A stretch of DNA of 40,648 nucleotides. Source: an uncultured Ignavibacteria bacterium (GTDB lineage Bacteria; Bacteroidota; Ignavibacteria; Tepidaquicellales; Tepidaquicellaceae). A program made the position numbers and the translations under genes. The first letter of the stretch is position 1. Every line of letters begins with the position of its first letter. The stretch covers positions 1 through 40,648 of the forward strand of contig CALMST010000270.1 of NCBI GenBank assembly GCA_937872315.1, written 5' to 3'. The notes below the pieces were generated by a model. The model was not told the origin of the DNA and searched no databases. It saw only the letters and a list, made by a program, of their open reading frames with translations. This document shows positions 7,232 to 15,234 of this stretch, piece by piece.

Positions 7232-8596
7232 TCAGTTTTCAGCTGTTCCAAAAAATGTATCGTGCAATTTCTGCAACACTTCTTTCAATTTATCTTTATC
7301 CACTACAAAGCTGATATTGATAAGCGATGATCCGAGAGAGATCATTGTAATATTATAATCCGAAAGCACGCCGAATATCTTAGCCGCTATTCCTTTTGTG
7401 TTTCTGATATTACTTCCTACAACGCATACAAGTGATTTGTCTTTTTCGACATTTACCTTTGCAAATTCTGACAGTTCCGATTTTATCTCTTCCGGATAAT
7501 CATTGTTGTCCAGTGTAACTGAAACGTTAACTTCAGATGTAGTGATCAGATCAACGGAAGTTTTATGCCGGTCAAAAACCTCAAAAATTTTCCTGAGATA
7601 TCCGTATGAATTAAGCATCCTCATGGAAAATATATTCATCACCGTAATATTCTCCTTACAGGAAATTGATTTTACTTCTTTCCCATTATCAGAAACATAA
7701 TTAAGAATGATTGTGCCTTCGGTCTCAGGTGATCTGGAATTTTTTATCCATACCGGAATATTTTTTTCGACAGCAGGCTGAATAGTCATAGGGTGAAGAA
7801 CTTTCGCGCCGAAGTATGTGATCTCGGCAGCTTCCTCAAAAGATATTTTTGAAATTATCTTTGTACCCGTAACTTTGCCCGGATCGGCAGTCAGCATTCC
7901 GTCAACGTCTGTCCAGATCTGTATCTCTTCCGCATTCAAAGCCATGCCAACAAGTGATGCCGTATAATCCGAACCGCCTCTTCCGAGAACAGTCGGTGTT
8001 CCTTCCATCGAACTTGAAATAAATCCCTGTATTACCGGTACGGATCCGTTTTGAATACCTGCTGATAATGTGTTCTGTGTCCTGAGCGTAATCTCAGAAA
8101 TATTTGGCTCGCCTTTTAGAATGTTACTATCTGTAATTATAAAATCTCTCGAGTCAAGAAGCAAAGAGTTTATGCCTCTTTCTTTCATGGCAAAAGATGT
8201 CATAAGTGTTGACATAAGTTCGCCATAGGAAACAATTTTTACATGACTTTTTGGAGACAATTCAGATAAAAGAGAAACACCTTTCAGAAGATCTTTTATC
8301 TCTGAGAAATAATTTGTTAATTCCTGTTTGAGCCTGGAAAGAGAAGTTTCATCTTCAACGAGTCCTTTTGAAATTTCAAAATGTCTGTCTTTGAGATTCC
8401 CGATATCCTCATATGCCTTTGAGAGGTTGCCGTCAGCGGCGAGGTTAGCGCAATTGATCAGTGTATCTGTAGCTTTTGATATTGCTGACAGGACAACAAC
8501 CGGTTGTTCGTCAAGTTTGGATCTTACGATACCGCATAGTCTGTCAATAGCTTCCGCATCCTGTACAGACGTTCCGCCGAATTTCATTACTATCAT
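7232..8596 (-). CDS. lysC: Aspartate kinase
   Basis: LysC phosphorylates aspartate, the entry step for lysine, threonine and methionine. The 454-aa monofunctional enzyme starts MIVMKFGGTSV; it has VSYGELMST, GRGGSDYTASLVG and QIWTDVDGMLTADP for ATP and aspartate binding, and two C-terminal ACT domains (about residues 310-450) that would bind an allosteric amino acid. The start at 8596 overlaps the asd stop as ATGA, supporting coupling; a second ATG three codons in is the alternative start. Confidence 0.95.
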   Translation of the reverse strand: MIVMKFGGTSVQDAEAIDRLCGIVRSKLDEQPVVVLSAISKATDTLINCANLAADGNLSKAYEDIGNLKDRHFEISKGLVEDETSLSRLKQELTNYFSEIKDLLKGVSLLSELSPKSHVKIVSYGELMSTLMTSFAMKERGINSLLLDSRDFIITDSNILKGEPNISEITLRTQNTLSAGIQNGSVPVIQGFISSSMEGTPTVLGRGGSDYTASLVGMALNAEEIQIWTDVDGMLTADPGKVTGTKIISKISFEEAAEITYFGAKVLHPMTIQPAVEKNIPVWIKNSRSPETEGTIILNYVSDNGKEVKSISCKENITVMNIFSMRMLNSYGYLRKIFEVFDRHKTSVDLITTSEVNVSVTLDNNDYPEEIKSELSEFAKVNVEKDKSLVCVVGSNIRNTKGIAAKIFGVLSDYNITMISLGSSLINISFVVDKDKLKEVLQKLHDTFFGTAEN

Positions 8597-9630
8597 ATCA
8601 ATCCTTTCTTCACGAGATATTCCGCATTAATGATAGCTGCTCCGGCAGCACCCCGTATAGTGTTGTGTCCGAGTGCGGTATATTTCCAGTCAAGAACGCC
8701 GCATTCACGGAGATTACCTGCTGATACTGTCATACCGTTACCTTTTCCCGCATCCAGTAAAGGCTGAGGTCTGAATGGATCTTCAAAATATCTTATGACA
8801 TCAATTCCCGTGTCTTTCAAAAATTCAGAATTGTATTCATCGAGACTGTTTAATATTTCCATTCCTGAAGCTTTCTTTTCTGTCTCAAAAGAAACTGAAA
8901 TAGTATGTCCGTCTCTGACAGGAACTCTGTTGCACATAGCCGAAATTTTAAAATCTGCAAAATTAATTTTCCCGTTCTCATAGTTTCCGAAAATTTTTAG
9001 TGTCTCTGTTTCCATTTTCGCTTCCTCATCCGGAATATGCGGAATGACATTCCCGAGAATATCAAGTGAGGGAACTCCCGGATATCCTGCGCCGGAGATA
9101 GCCTGCATGGTTGTGACCATTACCTTTTTCAATCCGAAGCTTTTGTAAATTGGATAAAGAGACAGACAAAGCACTATGGTCGAACAGTTTGGATTTGTTA
9201 CAATAAATCCTTTCTTGTTATTCTGCTTTTGCGCTTCTATGAGTTTATAATGATCAGCATTTATTTCAGGGATGATAAGAGGCACATTATCAAACATTCT
9301 GTGATTTCTCGAATTACTGACTACGGCATAACCATTTTCAGCCATCGTACTCTCGATCTCACCTGCTACTTTGGAATCGAGTCCGGAAAACAAGATCTTA
9401 CAGCCGAGATCAGGCAGACAATTTTTTATCTTCATACCGGCAATGTTTTCCGGAATATCATTCGGCTCGAGCCAGTTAACCGCTTCCTCAAATACTTTAC
9501 CGGCAGATCTTTCTGAAGCCGCAATTTCAGTTACTTCGAACAAAGGATGCTTATCGAGAAGCGCTATAAGTTTCTGTCCCACTGCTCCTGTGCATCCGAG
9601 CACGCCTGCTTTTATTTTTTCTTGACTCAT
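8593..9630 (-). CDS. asd: Aspartate-semialdehyde dehydrogenase (archaeal/fungal-like type)
   Basis: The enzyme reduces aspartyl phosphate to the semialdehyde with NADPH. The 345-aa protein has an N-terminal Rossmann motif GCTGAVGQ (12-19), catalytic Cys149 in TNPNCSTI, and the histidine in RVPVRDGHT. The segment MQAISGAGYPGVPS resembles the archaeal and fungal branch of the family rather than the E. coli branch. It overlaps lysC by 4 bp and lies about 19 bp after the M20 gene, so all three are probably co-transcribed. Confidence 0.93.
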   Translation of the reverse strand: MSQEKIKAGVLGCTGAVGQKLIALLDKHPLFEVTEIAASERSAGKVFEEAVNWLEPNDIPENIAGMKIKNCLPDLGCKILFSGLDSKVAGEIESTMAENGYAVVSNSRNHRMFDNVPLIIPEINADHYKLIEAQKQNNKKGFIVTNPNCSTIVLCLSLYPIYKSFGLKKVMVTTMQAISGAGYPGVPSLDILGNVIPHIPDEEAKMETETLKIFGNYENGKINFADFKISAMCNRVPVRDGHTISVSFETEKKASGMEILNSLDEYNSEFLKDTGIDVIRYFEDPFRPQPLLDAGKGNGMTVSAGNLRECGVLDWKYTALGHNTIRGAAGAAIINAEYLVKKGLI

Positions 9631-9649
9631 TCTGATTATAAATTAAAGA

Positions 9650-10645
9650 TCAGTTTAGTTTTTGTTTTAATTTTTCATATATATCAATAAGATCATCAAC
9701 TGCTTTGTTCATATCCGAAATTTTAACTTTCTCATTCACGGTATGAGCATCCAGTATGCTGCCCGGACCATAGAGAAGACATTCGCCGAGATTATATAAT
9801 TCCGGGGCATCGCTTCCGTATGATACAACTCCCGTTTCAAAGCCATCGACGGTTACAAAGTCCATTGGTCTGTCACCGTATTTAAAATTCACTTCCGTCA
9901 GTTCATCGGTAAGCAGAGGAATGATCTCTTTCATATGATCATGTGTTGCTTTTGTTGTTCTGAAAAATATCTTCAGGCTTGCCTTTTCCGATACTACGTT
10001 ATGCGCATTATCGGAAACAACTTTACCAATGTTGAATGTAGTCTCACCGAGAATTTCATCTAAGGTGAATTCATATCTTCTCAATCTCTCTATGAATGAA
10101 GACATTCTCATAACGGCATCATCACCGTTTTCCGGATAACCGGAATGACAGGATCTGCCTTTAAAAACAAACTCTGCAAGAATATTACCTTTTGATGCGC
10201 GGATTAATTTATTTTCTGTCGGCTCTCCGACAATTACATACTTACTTCCGGTTATAACTTTGTTAGCGGCAATCGCCCCGTAAGAACCCACCTCTTCACC
10301 TGCCAGCATCAGCAGTCCGAAATTTGTATGACCTTTTTCAAAAAGTTTTTCACAGACATAAGCCAATACTGCGATCTGACCTTTTGCGTCGCAGGATCCT
10401 CTGCCTTTGATAAGATCTCCATCAAGCGACGGAGGAATGTAAGGAGGCACAGTGTCAAAATGCGAACAGAAAATTATTTCAGGCTTACCCCATTTATAAA
10501 ATAAATTCTTCTTTCCGTTTTCAATATCTATTACTTCTAACTCGGATCCTTCGGGGTTATAACTGCTTATTAGAAAATCCGCAACAGAATTCTCACTTCC
10601 CGAAGTGGAGTCTATATTCATTATGCTGATTAAAAATCCGGTCAA
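9650..10645 (-). CDS. dapE: M20 metallopeptidase, succinyl-DAP desuccinylase type
   Basis: This is a di-zinc hydrolase of the ArgE/DapE/LysK group. In this operon the expected reaction is removal of succinyl from N-succinyl-LL-DAP. From the chosen start, the ligands and base are His63 in CSHFDTV, Asp87 in GRGSCDAKG, Glu118-Glu119 in LAGEEVGS, and a late His in LDAHTVNE. The start is uncertain. The frame opens at a TTG at 10771, but the first 40 residues are unlike the family. Homology seems to begin at FLISIMNIDSTSGSE, so TTG at 10645 keeps the first helix, while the only ATG (10621) would cut it. It is the first gene of the operon. Acetylornithine deacetylase is the alternative activity. Confidence 0.8.
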   Translation of the reverse strand: MTGFLISIMNIDSTSGSENSVADFLISSYNPEGSELEVIDIENGKKNLFYKWGKPEIIFCSHFDTVPPYIPPSLDGDLIKGRGSCDAKGQIAVLAYVCEKLFEKGHTNFGLLMLAGEEVGSYGAIAANKVITGSKYVIVGEPTENKLIRASKGNILAEFVFKGRSCHSGYPENGDDAVMRMSSFIERLRRYEFTLDEILGETTFNIGKVVSDNAHNVVSEKASLKIFFRTTKATHDHMKEIIPLLTDELTEVNFKYGDRPMDFVTVDGFETGVVSYGSDAPELYNLGECLLYGPGSILDAHTVNEKVKISDMNKAVDDLIDIYEKLKQKLN

Positions 10646-11135
10646 TATTATATTTTTATCTTTTGCAAAAATTGTTTTACCGCTAATCCCCGGGACGGAG
10701 CAAAGACACAAAAGGTATTGTTGAAAACCTGAAATAATCAAATTTTCATTTACCGCCTGAATCTCCGGCAATTTTCCGGTGGAAATCCGATGGTAATTAT
10801 TTAAAGTCTCTGAAATGAATTGGGATTTTAATTGGCTTTCAGGATTATTGAATTTTTTGTTTTTTAATTCAAAAAAAGACCTGCAAATTTACTAAAAAAA
10901 AGTAAGTTTTAATATTCAAAAATGGGAATTTGGACACTGCATTGTTATCCCACCTCTGACCACTCTCCGGATCGGAAAGGGGAATATAGCGGAGATTATA
11001 GTAATATTATTAAGTTTCCTTACCGGGCAGGGTTTGGTGAGGAGTGTAAAATACTTTCACAAATCCAAGAATTTGGATTCTCAGACAGCAATGAAGTATA
11101 TGATTAAATCTGTGAGTATATTATATTTTCCGAAT
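10646..11135. other. Upstream region of the lysine operon
   Basis: This region lies between the start of the lysine operon and the end of the sugar dehydrogenase gene, both minus strand, so it should hold the operon promoter. On the minus strand TAAATTTG (10891-10884) fits the Bacteroidota -7 consensus TAnnTTTG, but the nearest TTG upstream is 25 bases away, longer than usual. No lysine riboswitch or attenuator was recognised. The rest holds a ~100-bp direct repeat copy. Confidence 0.4.
10948..11047. repeat. ~100-bp intergenic repeat, copy 1
   Basis: This shares long identical blocks with 12696-12799, including CTCTCCGGATCGGAAAGGGG, TAATATTATTAAGTTTCC and GGTGAGGAG, in the same orientation. 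Internal short inverted pairs (CCTTACC with GGTGAGG) could form hairpins. The two copies flank the sugar dehydrogenase gene. Confidence 0.85.
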
Positions 11136-12626
11136 TTACTTCACCATTACCATCCGTCTGGTCTCTTTAAAATCACCCGCGTTAAGTTCATAAAAATAAA
11201 TCCCGCTCGGCAGACCTGTTCCTCTGAACCTGACTTTGTATGTCCCCTGTGACAGCTGATCGTTTAAAATAACTGCGATCTGTCTGCCGTTCATGTCATA
11301 AACTTTCAGCATGACAAGTCCCTGTACCGGCAGGGCGAATTCAATGTCTGTCGAGGGATTGAAAGGATTCGGATAATTCTGATAAAGCGCATACTGTGAC
11401 GGCAGAGAATTAGCAGTATTGCCGGTGACAGGCTGTGCGGTTGTAACTGTAGTATCTGATAATTTATAGATCTTTCCAGCAGTCGAGCTGAAATGAATAA
11501 AGTACAGATCTTTTGCCGTATCCTCCGCAAAAGATACTATGCTATACTGTGTATCGAACAACTGCTGATTTACAGGAGGGCTAAGACTGTCAGGTGTAAG
11601 AGCAAAGATCTTTCCCGTCGTGTAATCCGCATAAATGTATTTTCCGTAAAGTCCCGGCATTTTACTTCCCCTGTACACATAACCGCCTGTGACAGTTGTA
11701 CCGACCGAATGGTTATAGGCATATACAGGATCCGTAGGAACAAATCCCGCAGTGTCACAGTTGATCTGAGGATTGAAACAAACAAAACCTTCCTTCCTGC
11801 GCCAGCCGTAATTTTTTCCTGACTCCACTATATCTATCTCTTCCCAGCCCGTCTGTCCCACGTCTGCAAGCCACAGCTTTCCGGTAACTTCGTCAAAAGA
11901 AAACTTCCACATGTTCCTGAATCCGTAAGCAAAGATCTCTTCCCTGTAATTGTCGGTATTCTGATAGTAAGGATTTGACGAAGGGATCGCATAGTTCCTT
12001 CCGCCTGAAGCAGAGTCAACACTTATCCTGTTGACCTTTCCGAATATCTCGGATTTGTTTTGCGCTTTGTTGTTAGGATCTCCGCCAGAACCCGGACTGC
12101 TGTCACCGAAACCAAAATACAGATATCCGTCTGCTCCGAATCTGATCGAGCTGCCGTTGTGATTTGAATTCGGGCAGGGAACAGTCATCAGCGCAAATTC
12201 AGAATCCTTCAGTGCGGAATCAGGATTGGCTGCGCTGGCTGTATATCTGTTAAGATTCAGTGTCAGGCTTGCTCCTGTGCCGCTCATGTAATAAACATAA
12301 AAATAACGGTTAATTTCGTAATCGGGATGAAAAGCTATCCCGAAAAGACCAGCATAAAAATACTGCGATACTCTGTCAGTGATATCAAGAAAGGTCTTTG
12401 TTGTGCTGACGTTCGGATCATTTTCAAACACTTTTATCTTACCGCCTTTTTCTAGAACAAACAGTCTGTTGGATCCGTCATCGGCAGTTACCATTTCAAC
12501 GGGATATACAAAGGTCAGATTCGGAAATGCTTCGTGTATGGCATATTGAGAAAACGAATCGCGTGGAGCTGTGAATATTGCTAATATAATGGTAAAGCCT
12601 GTTATTAAGGAAAGGATGGTTTTCAT
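11136..12626 (-). CDS. Secreted PQQ-type sugar dehydrogenase homologue with T9SS sorting domain
   Basis: The family is a six-bladed propeller (glucose/sorbosone dehydrogenase, also the fold of Hhip) that oxidises sugars with PQQ and calcium outside the cytoplasm. A signal peptide (residues 1-27, ending SFSQ) is followed by the propeller: VTADDGSNRLFVLEKGGKI, GLFGIAFHPDY, CPNSNHNGSSIRFGADG, YLYFGFGDSSPGSGGD, and the late ADVGQTGWEEIDIVESGKNY and GWRRKEG motifs. The sorting domain begins at NYPNPFNP and ends in RRMVMVK. Substrate and electron acceptor are unknown. It stands alone between two direct repeats and has no evident operon partner. Confidence 0.85.
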   Translation of the reverse strand: MKTILSLITGFTIILAIFTAPRDSFSQYAIHEAFPNLTFVYPVEMVTADDGSNRLFVLEKGGKIKVFENDPNVSTTKTFLDITDRVSQYFYAGLFGIAFHPDYEINRYFYVYYMSGTGASLTLNLNRYTASAANPDSALKDSEFALMTVPCPNSNHNGSSIRFGADGYLYFGFGDSSPGSGGDPNNKAQNKSEIFGKVNRISVDSASGGRNYAIPSSNPYYQNTDNYREEIFAYGFRNMWKFSFDEVTGKLWLADVGQTGWEEIDIVESGKNYGWRRKEGFVCFNPQINCDTAGFVPTDPVYAYNHSVGTTVTGGYVYRGSKMPGLYGKYIYADYTTGKIFALTPDSLSPPVNQQLFDTQYSIVSFAEDTAKDLYFIHFSSTAGKIYKLSDTTVTTAQPVTGNTANSLPSQYALYQNYPNPFNPSTDIEFALPVQGLVMLKVYDMNGRQIAVILNDQLSQGTYKVRFRGTGLPSGIYFYELNAGDFKETRRMVMVK

Positions 12627-12695
12627 TCTTAATTTTGGTTTCTCTAAAAATATGTATTACTGATAAATTTAAAAAGTTCTTTTAAAAAATATTTA

Positions 12696-12799
12696 ACCCC
12701 ACTCCTGAACTCTCTCCGGATCGGAAAGGGGAAAAGAGCGGGGATTATTTTAATATTATTAAGTTTCCTTACCAGGCAGGACATGGTGAGGAGAGTGTA
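12696..12799. repeat. ~100-bp intergenic repeat, copy 2
   Basis: This is a direct copy of the repeat at 10948-11047. It starts CCCCACTCCTGAACTCTC and ends GGTGAGGAGAGTGTA, and lies just upstream of the sugar dehydrogenase start. Differences are scattered substitutions, so the copies are not a fresh duplication. Confidence 0.85.
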
Positions 12800-12840
12800 T
12801 ATAAATTCTTGTAATTTCCGTAAACATTTTTCATCTGTTC

Positions 12841-13290
12841 TTAAAATTTTCTAACGAGTATCACTCCGGCTATAATTAAAACAATTCCGGTAATTCTAAG
12901 GAGACTAACAGGATGCTGAGGCGTGTCAAGGATATTGAAATGTTCCAGTAAAACTGAGAATATAAGCTGACCTGCAACTACAAGAGAAAATGTGACTCCC
13001 GGACCGAGTTTAGGAAAAGCAAGTATTATAACTGTAACATAAAATGCTCCCAGTATCCCGCCGATCCATGCATAATAAGGCGCGGTTTTTAATCCTTCCC
13101 AGGAAACCTGCTGTCTGGAAATATATATATACAGAATAAGAGCTGCCGTGCCTATAATGAAAGACAGCATTGAAGCATGCACAGGGCTATTGCCTGCTTT
13201 GGAAAGTTTGGTATTAAGTGCTGCCTGTATTGGCAGAAATGCTCCTGAAAAGAAAGCAAGGATGATCCAGAACAGTTTGCTAGGTTCCAT
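12841..13290 (-). CDS. YdcZ/DUF606-type small DMT transporter
   Basis: A 149-aa integral membrane protein with about five hydrophobic helices. The opening FSGAFLPIQAALNTKLSK and the later YYAWIGGILGAFYV, PKLGPGVTFSLVVAGQLIFS and GIVLIIAGVILV are typical of the DUF606 (YdcZ) half-size members of the drug/metabolite transporter superfamily. Such proteins may pair with a second half-transporter, but none is adjacent. The substrate is unknown. The gene follows the DinB-type gene on the same strand with a ~97-bp gap. Confidence 0.88.
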   Translation of the reverse strand: MEPSKLFWIILAFFSGAFLPIQAALNTKLSKAGNSPVHASMLSFIIGTAALILYIYISRQQVSWEGLKTAPYYAWIGGILGAFYVTVIILAFPKLGPGVTFSLVVAGQLIFSVLLEHFNILDTPQHPVSLLRITGIVLIIAGVILVRKF

Positions 13291-13359
13291 AATGAATTTG
13301 ATTTGTGATTTAAGATAAATTTATAACTGTTAGGTATTTAAGATATTATAACAGATCCG

Positions 13360-13387
13360 GAATTCCTTATTCCGGAACAAGGAATTC
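13360..13387. terminator. Palindromic hairpin after the DinB-type gene
   Basis: GAATTCCTT (13360-13368) pairs with AAGGAATTC (13379-13387), with a further inner palindrome TTCCGGAA. It directly touches the stop of the minus-strand DinB-type gene. There is no clear T-run after it, so termination is possible but not shown. Confidence 0.4.
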
Positions 13388-13927
13388 TCATCTCAGCTGT
13401 AACTTAATGATCTGTATATGCTCATACTCATGCAGCGCAACTACTCTCATTCTCCAGTAAACTGATTCCTTTCTGGCTTTATTTTTTTCAATGATGACTC
13501 TGCTCCATTGATCTTTGGAAAGTGATTTAAGAAGATCTGTCAGGATCTTTCTTCTCAGTTTGAAATAAGAAAGAAGTTCATTGGTGCTCATTTGATCAAA
13601 AAGTTTCATCTTCCCAATATCTCTTTCAGGATGGATGCGGAATACTTCAGGACTGTCAACAGTTATTGCCTGCAGCAATGTCATAGAATACACTTCCTCT
13701 ATATTAAGTAAATGAATAAGGTTTCCTCTGAATGATCTCTTTCCTGAAATAAGAGGCTTATTGTGATCTTTTTCAGGAATGAGTTTGCTCAATTTATATA
13801 GTTCATCGTGGGTAGAGATAAGGATCGTAAAAATATTTTTCACTGCTGATTCAGATTGTACGGCAGGAATACTTTTTTTTACGGTATTCATTTGTTTTTT
13901 CAGCTCAGTTATGTAATCTGCAGACAT
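13388..13927 (-). CDS. DinB-superfamily protein
   Basis: A 179-aa protein predicted to be a four-helix bundle. The DinB-superfamily metal site is visible as a histidine in NLIHLLNIEEVY and the pair in ALHEYEHIQII near the C-terminus. The superfamily includes metal-dependent thiol transferases and many proteins of unknown role, often stress-linked. No substrate can be assigned. It precedes the YdcZ-type gene on the same strand. Confidence 0.7.
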   Translation of the reverse strand: MSADYITELKKQMNTVKKSIPAVQSESAVKNIFTILISTHDELYKLSKLIPEKDHNKPLISGKRSFRGNLIHLLNIEEVYSMTLLQAITVDSPEVFRIHPERDIGKMKLFDQMSTNELLSYFKLRRKILTDLLKSLSKDQWSRVIIEKNKARKESVYWRMRVVALHEYEHIQIIKLQLR

Positions 13928-14411
13928 AAGTAATTTTAATAATGAAATTGAAGACGTTAAAATAATAAACTCTGATTAACGTGTAAAGGCAATGCAATAA
14001 GTTTTATCTGATCAGCATCAGCAGTGTTCAAAACAAATTAAAAAATTTATAAAATAATGTTACAGTTCAAATTAAATGGATTAGTTCTAGTTTCCATAAC
14101 ATAACCGCCTGTGATAAATTACCGAAAGAATTTCCGAAAACTCATCACCCGCGGGCTGTTTTTCTAAGCTTTTATCTTGTGATAGTTAAAAAGAAAAAGG
14201 GTTAGCCGGAGTAAATATAAATCTGTTAGTTAAATAATTAAAACGTTATGTGCAGTTTTTAAACAGTATAATCGTTAAAGTAATATCCCGGGAAATTTAA
14301 TCGGCAAAAATTTCTAAATTTTATAAAATATTTATTATCGGCAATTTGTTATTTAAAAGATCTTTTACAAATGAAAAAATCAATCAATGATCAGGGTCAG
14401 GATTAAATTTC
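13928..14411. other. Divergent intergenic region
   Basis: This lies between the DinB-type gene (minus) and the CHAD gene (plus), so it should contain both promoters. No coding frame of substance was seen. Most of its middle is a reverse-oriented, degenerate copy of the dispersed element (14057-14246). Confidence 0.5.
14057..14246 (-). repeat. Dispersed intergenic element, copy E (reverse)
   Basis: Read on the minus strand, GAAATTCTTTCGGTAATTTA followed by TCACAGGCGG matches the right end of the other copies. Similarity to the copy at 35341-35640 continues with GAAACTAGAACTAATCCATT against GAAAACTAAAACTAGTTCATT-type sequence. The other end is only recognisable as TTAAAACG near 14237-14244. 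Confidence 0.55.
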
Positions 14412-15209
14412 GTGACAGAAAATTTTATGAAAAAGATAAGTAAATATTCCGCAGGTCTGTTTTCTAAATTATTAGAAAATCTGTCAGAATATGAAATGGC
14501 AGCAGATCAGGAAACTCTGCACAGGATAAGGATCACGTTAAAAAAGATCAGATCCCTGTTCATTCTGTTAAGTTTTTGTGATTTAAAATTTAATTACCGC
14601 AAACAATTTCATCCCTTTAAAAAGATCTATAAAGAAGCAGGTTCTATCAGAAGTATTTTTATTACCCGAAAATTGTCTGTTGAATATGGCATAGAATTGA
14701 AAAAGAAAAGAAAAGATCTGATCCCGGATAATAATAAAGCGGAAAGCATCCCAGGTTTTATAAATGAAATTAGAAGAACTGAAAATTTTGTTTACAAAAA
14801 ATATTTTGAAATTCTGAAACATTTTGAAAAGATAAATGAAGACTGTTACCGGAAATACAATTCCAACAGAAAGAAAGAGTTAAAGAATTTAGTTTTCCCT
14901 TATGTTATAGAGTCAAAACTTCATAATGCAAGAAAGATCTGTAAGGAAATAACATTCCTGAATGAATTAAATAACAGCAGGAAAATAAACACTGATCTGT
15001 ATTTTGAGGAACTTCAGGATCTGATAGGAAACTGGCATGATAAAATTGAATTCAGAAATACCTTGGAGAATGGAAGTCCTGATATTTCATCTGAAAGTAC
15101 AGGGAAAATTGATAAGGAAATAGTTTCAGATCTGAGAAAAATAAAAAAACTTACGGCAGATCATTATAAAAACAAAAACCGATCAGGAAATCATCCAGCT
15201 AATCTGTAA
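14412..15209 (+). CDS. CHAD-domain protein
   Basis: A 265-aa all-helical, basic protein with the CHAD signature near the N-terminus: LHRIRITLKKIRSLFILLSF, the helix whose conserved His and basic residues face the anion-binding pore. CHAD proteins bind polyphosphate and are sometimes fused to CYTH triphosphatases; here there is no CYTH partner nearby. The GTG start at 14412 is preceded by AGGA at a good distance; ATG at 14427 is the alternative. The low-complexity, Lys-rich composition makes the C-terminal half diverged. Confidence 0.75.
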   Translation: MTENFMKKISKYSAGLFSKLLENLSEYEMAADQETLHRIRITLKKIRSLFILLSFCDLKFNYRKQFHPFKKIYKEAGSIRSIFITRKLSVEYGIELKKKRKDLIPDNNKAESIPGFINEIRRTENFVYKKYFEILKHFEKINEDCYRKYNSNRKKELKNLVFPYVIESKLHNARKICKEITFLNELNNSRKINTDLYFEELQDLIGNWHDKIEFRNTLENGSPDISSESTGKIDKEIVSDLRKIKKLTADHYKNKNRSGNHPANL

Positions 15210-15234
15210 ACAAAATATACTTATAAACAATAAA

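Noticed and set aside
10646-10771. A 42-residue N-terminal extension of the M20 enzyme
   Set aside because: It opens with TTG, has no family likeness and lies upstream of the first conserved helix, so it is probably a leader.
10646-10947. Lysine riboswitch upstream of the operon
   Set aside because: The conserved L-box core was not recognisable and the leader is only AT-rich.
10922-11252. Two short plus-strand frames
   Set aside because: They lie in the direct repeat and antisense to the sugar dehydrogenase end, without family likeness.
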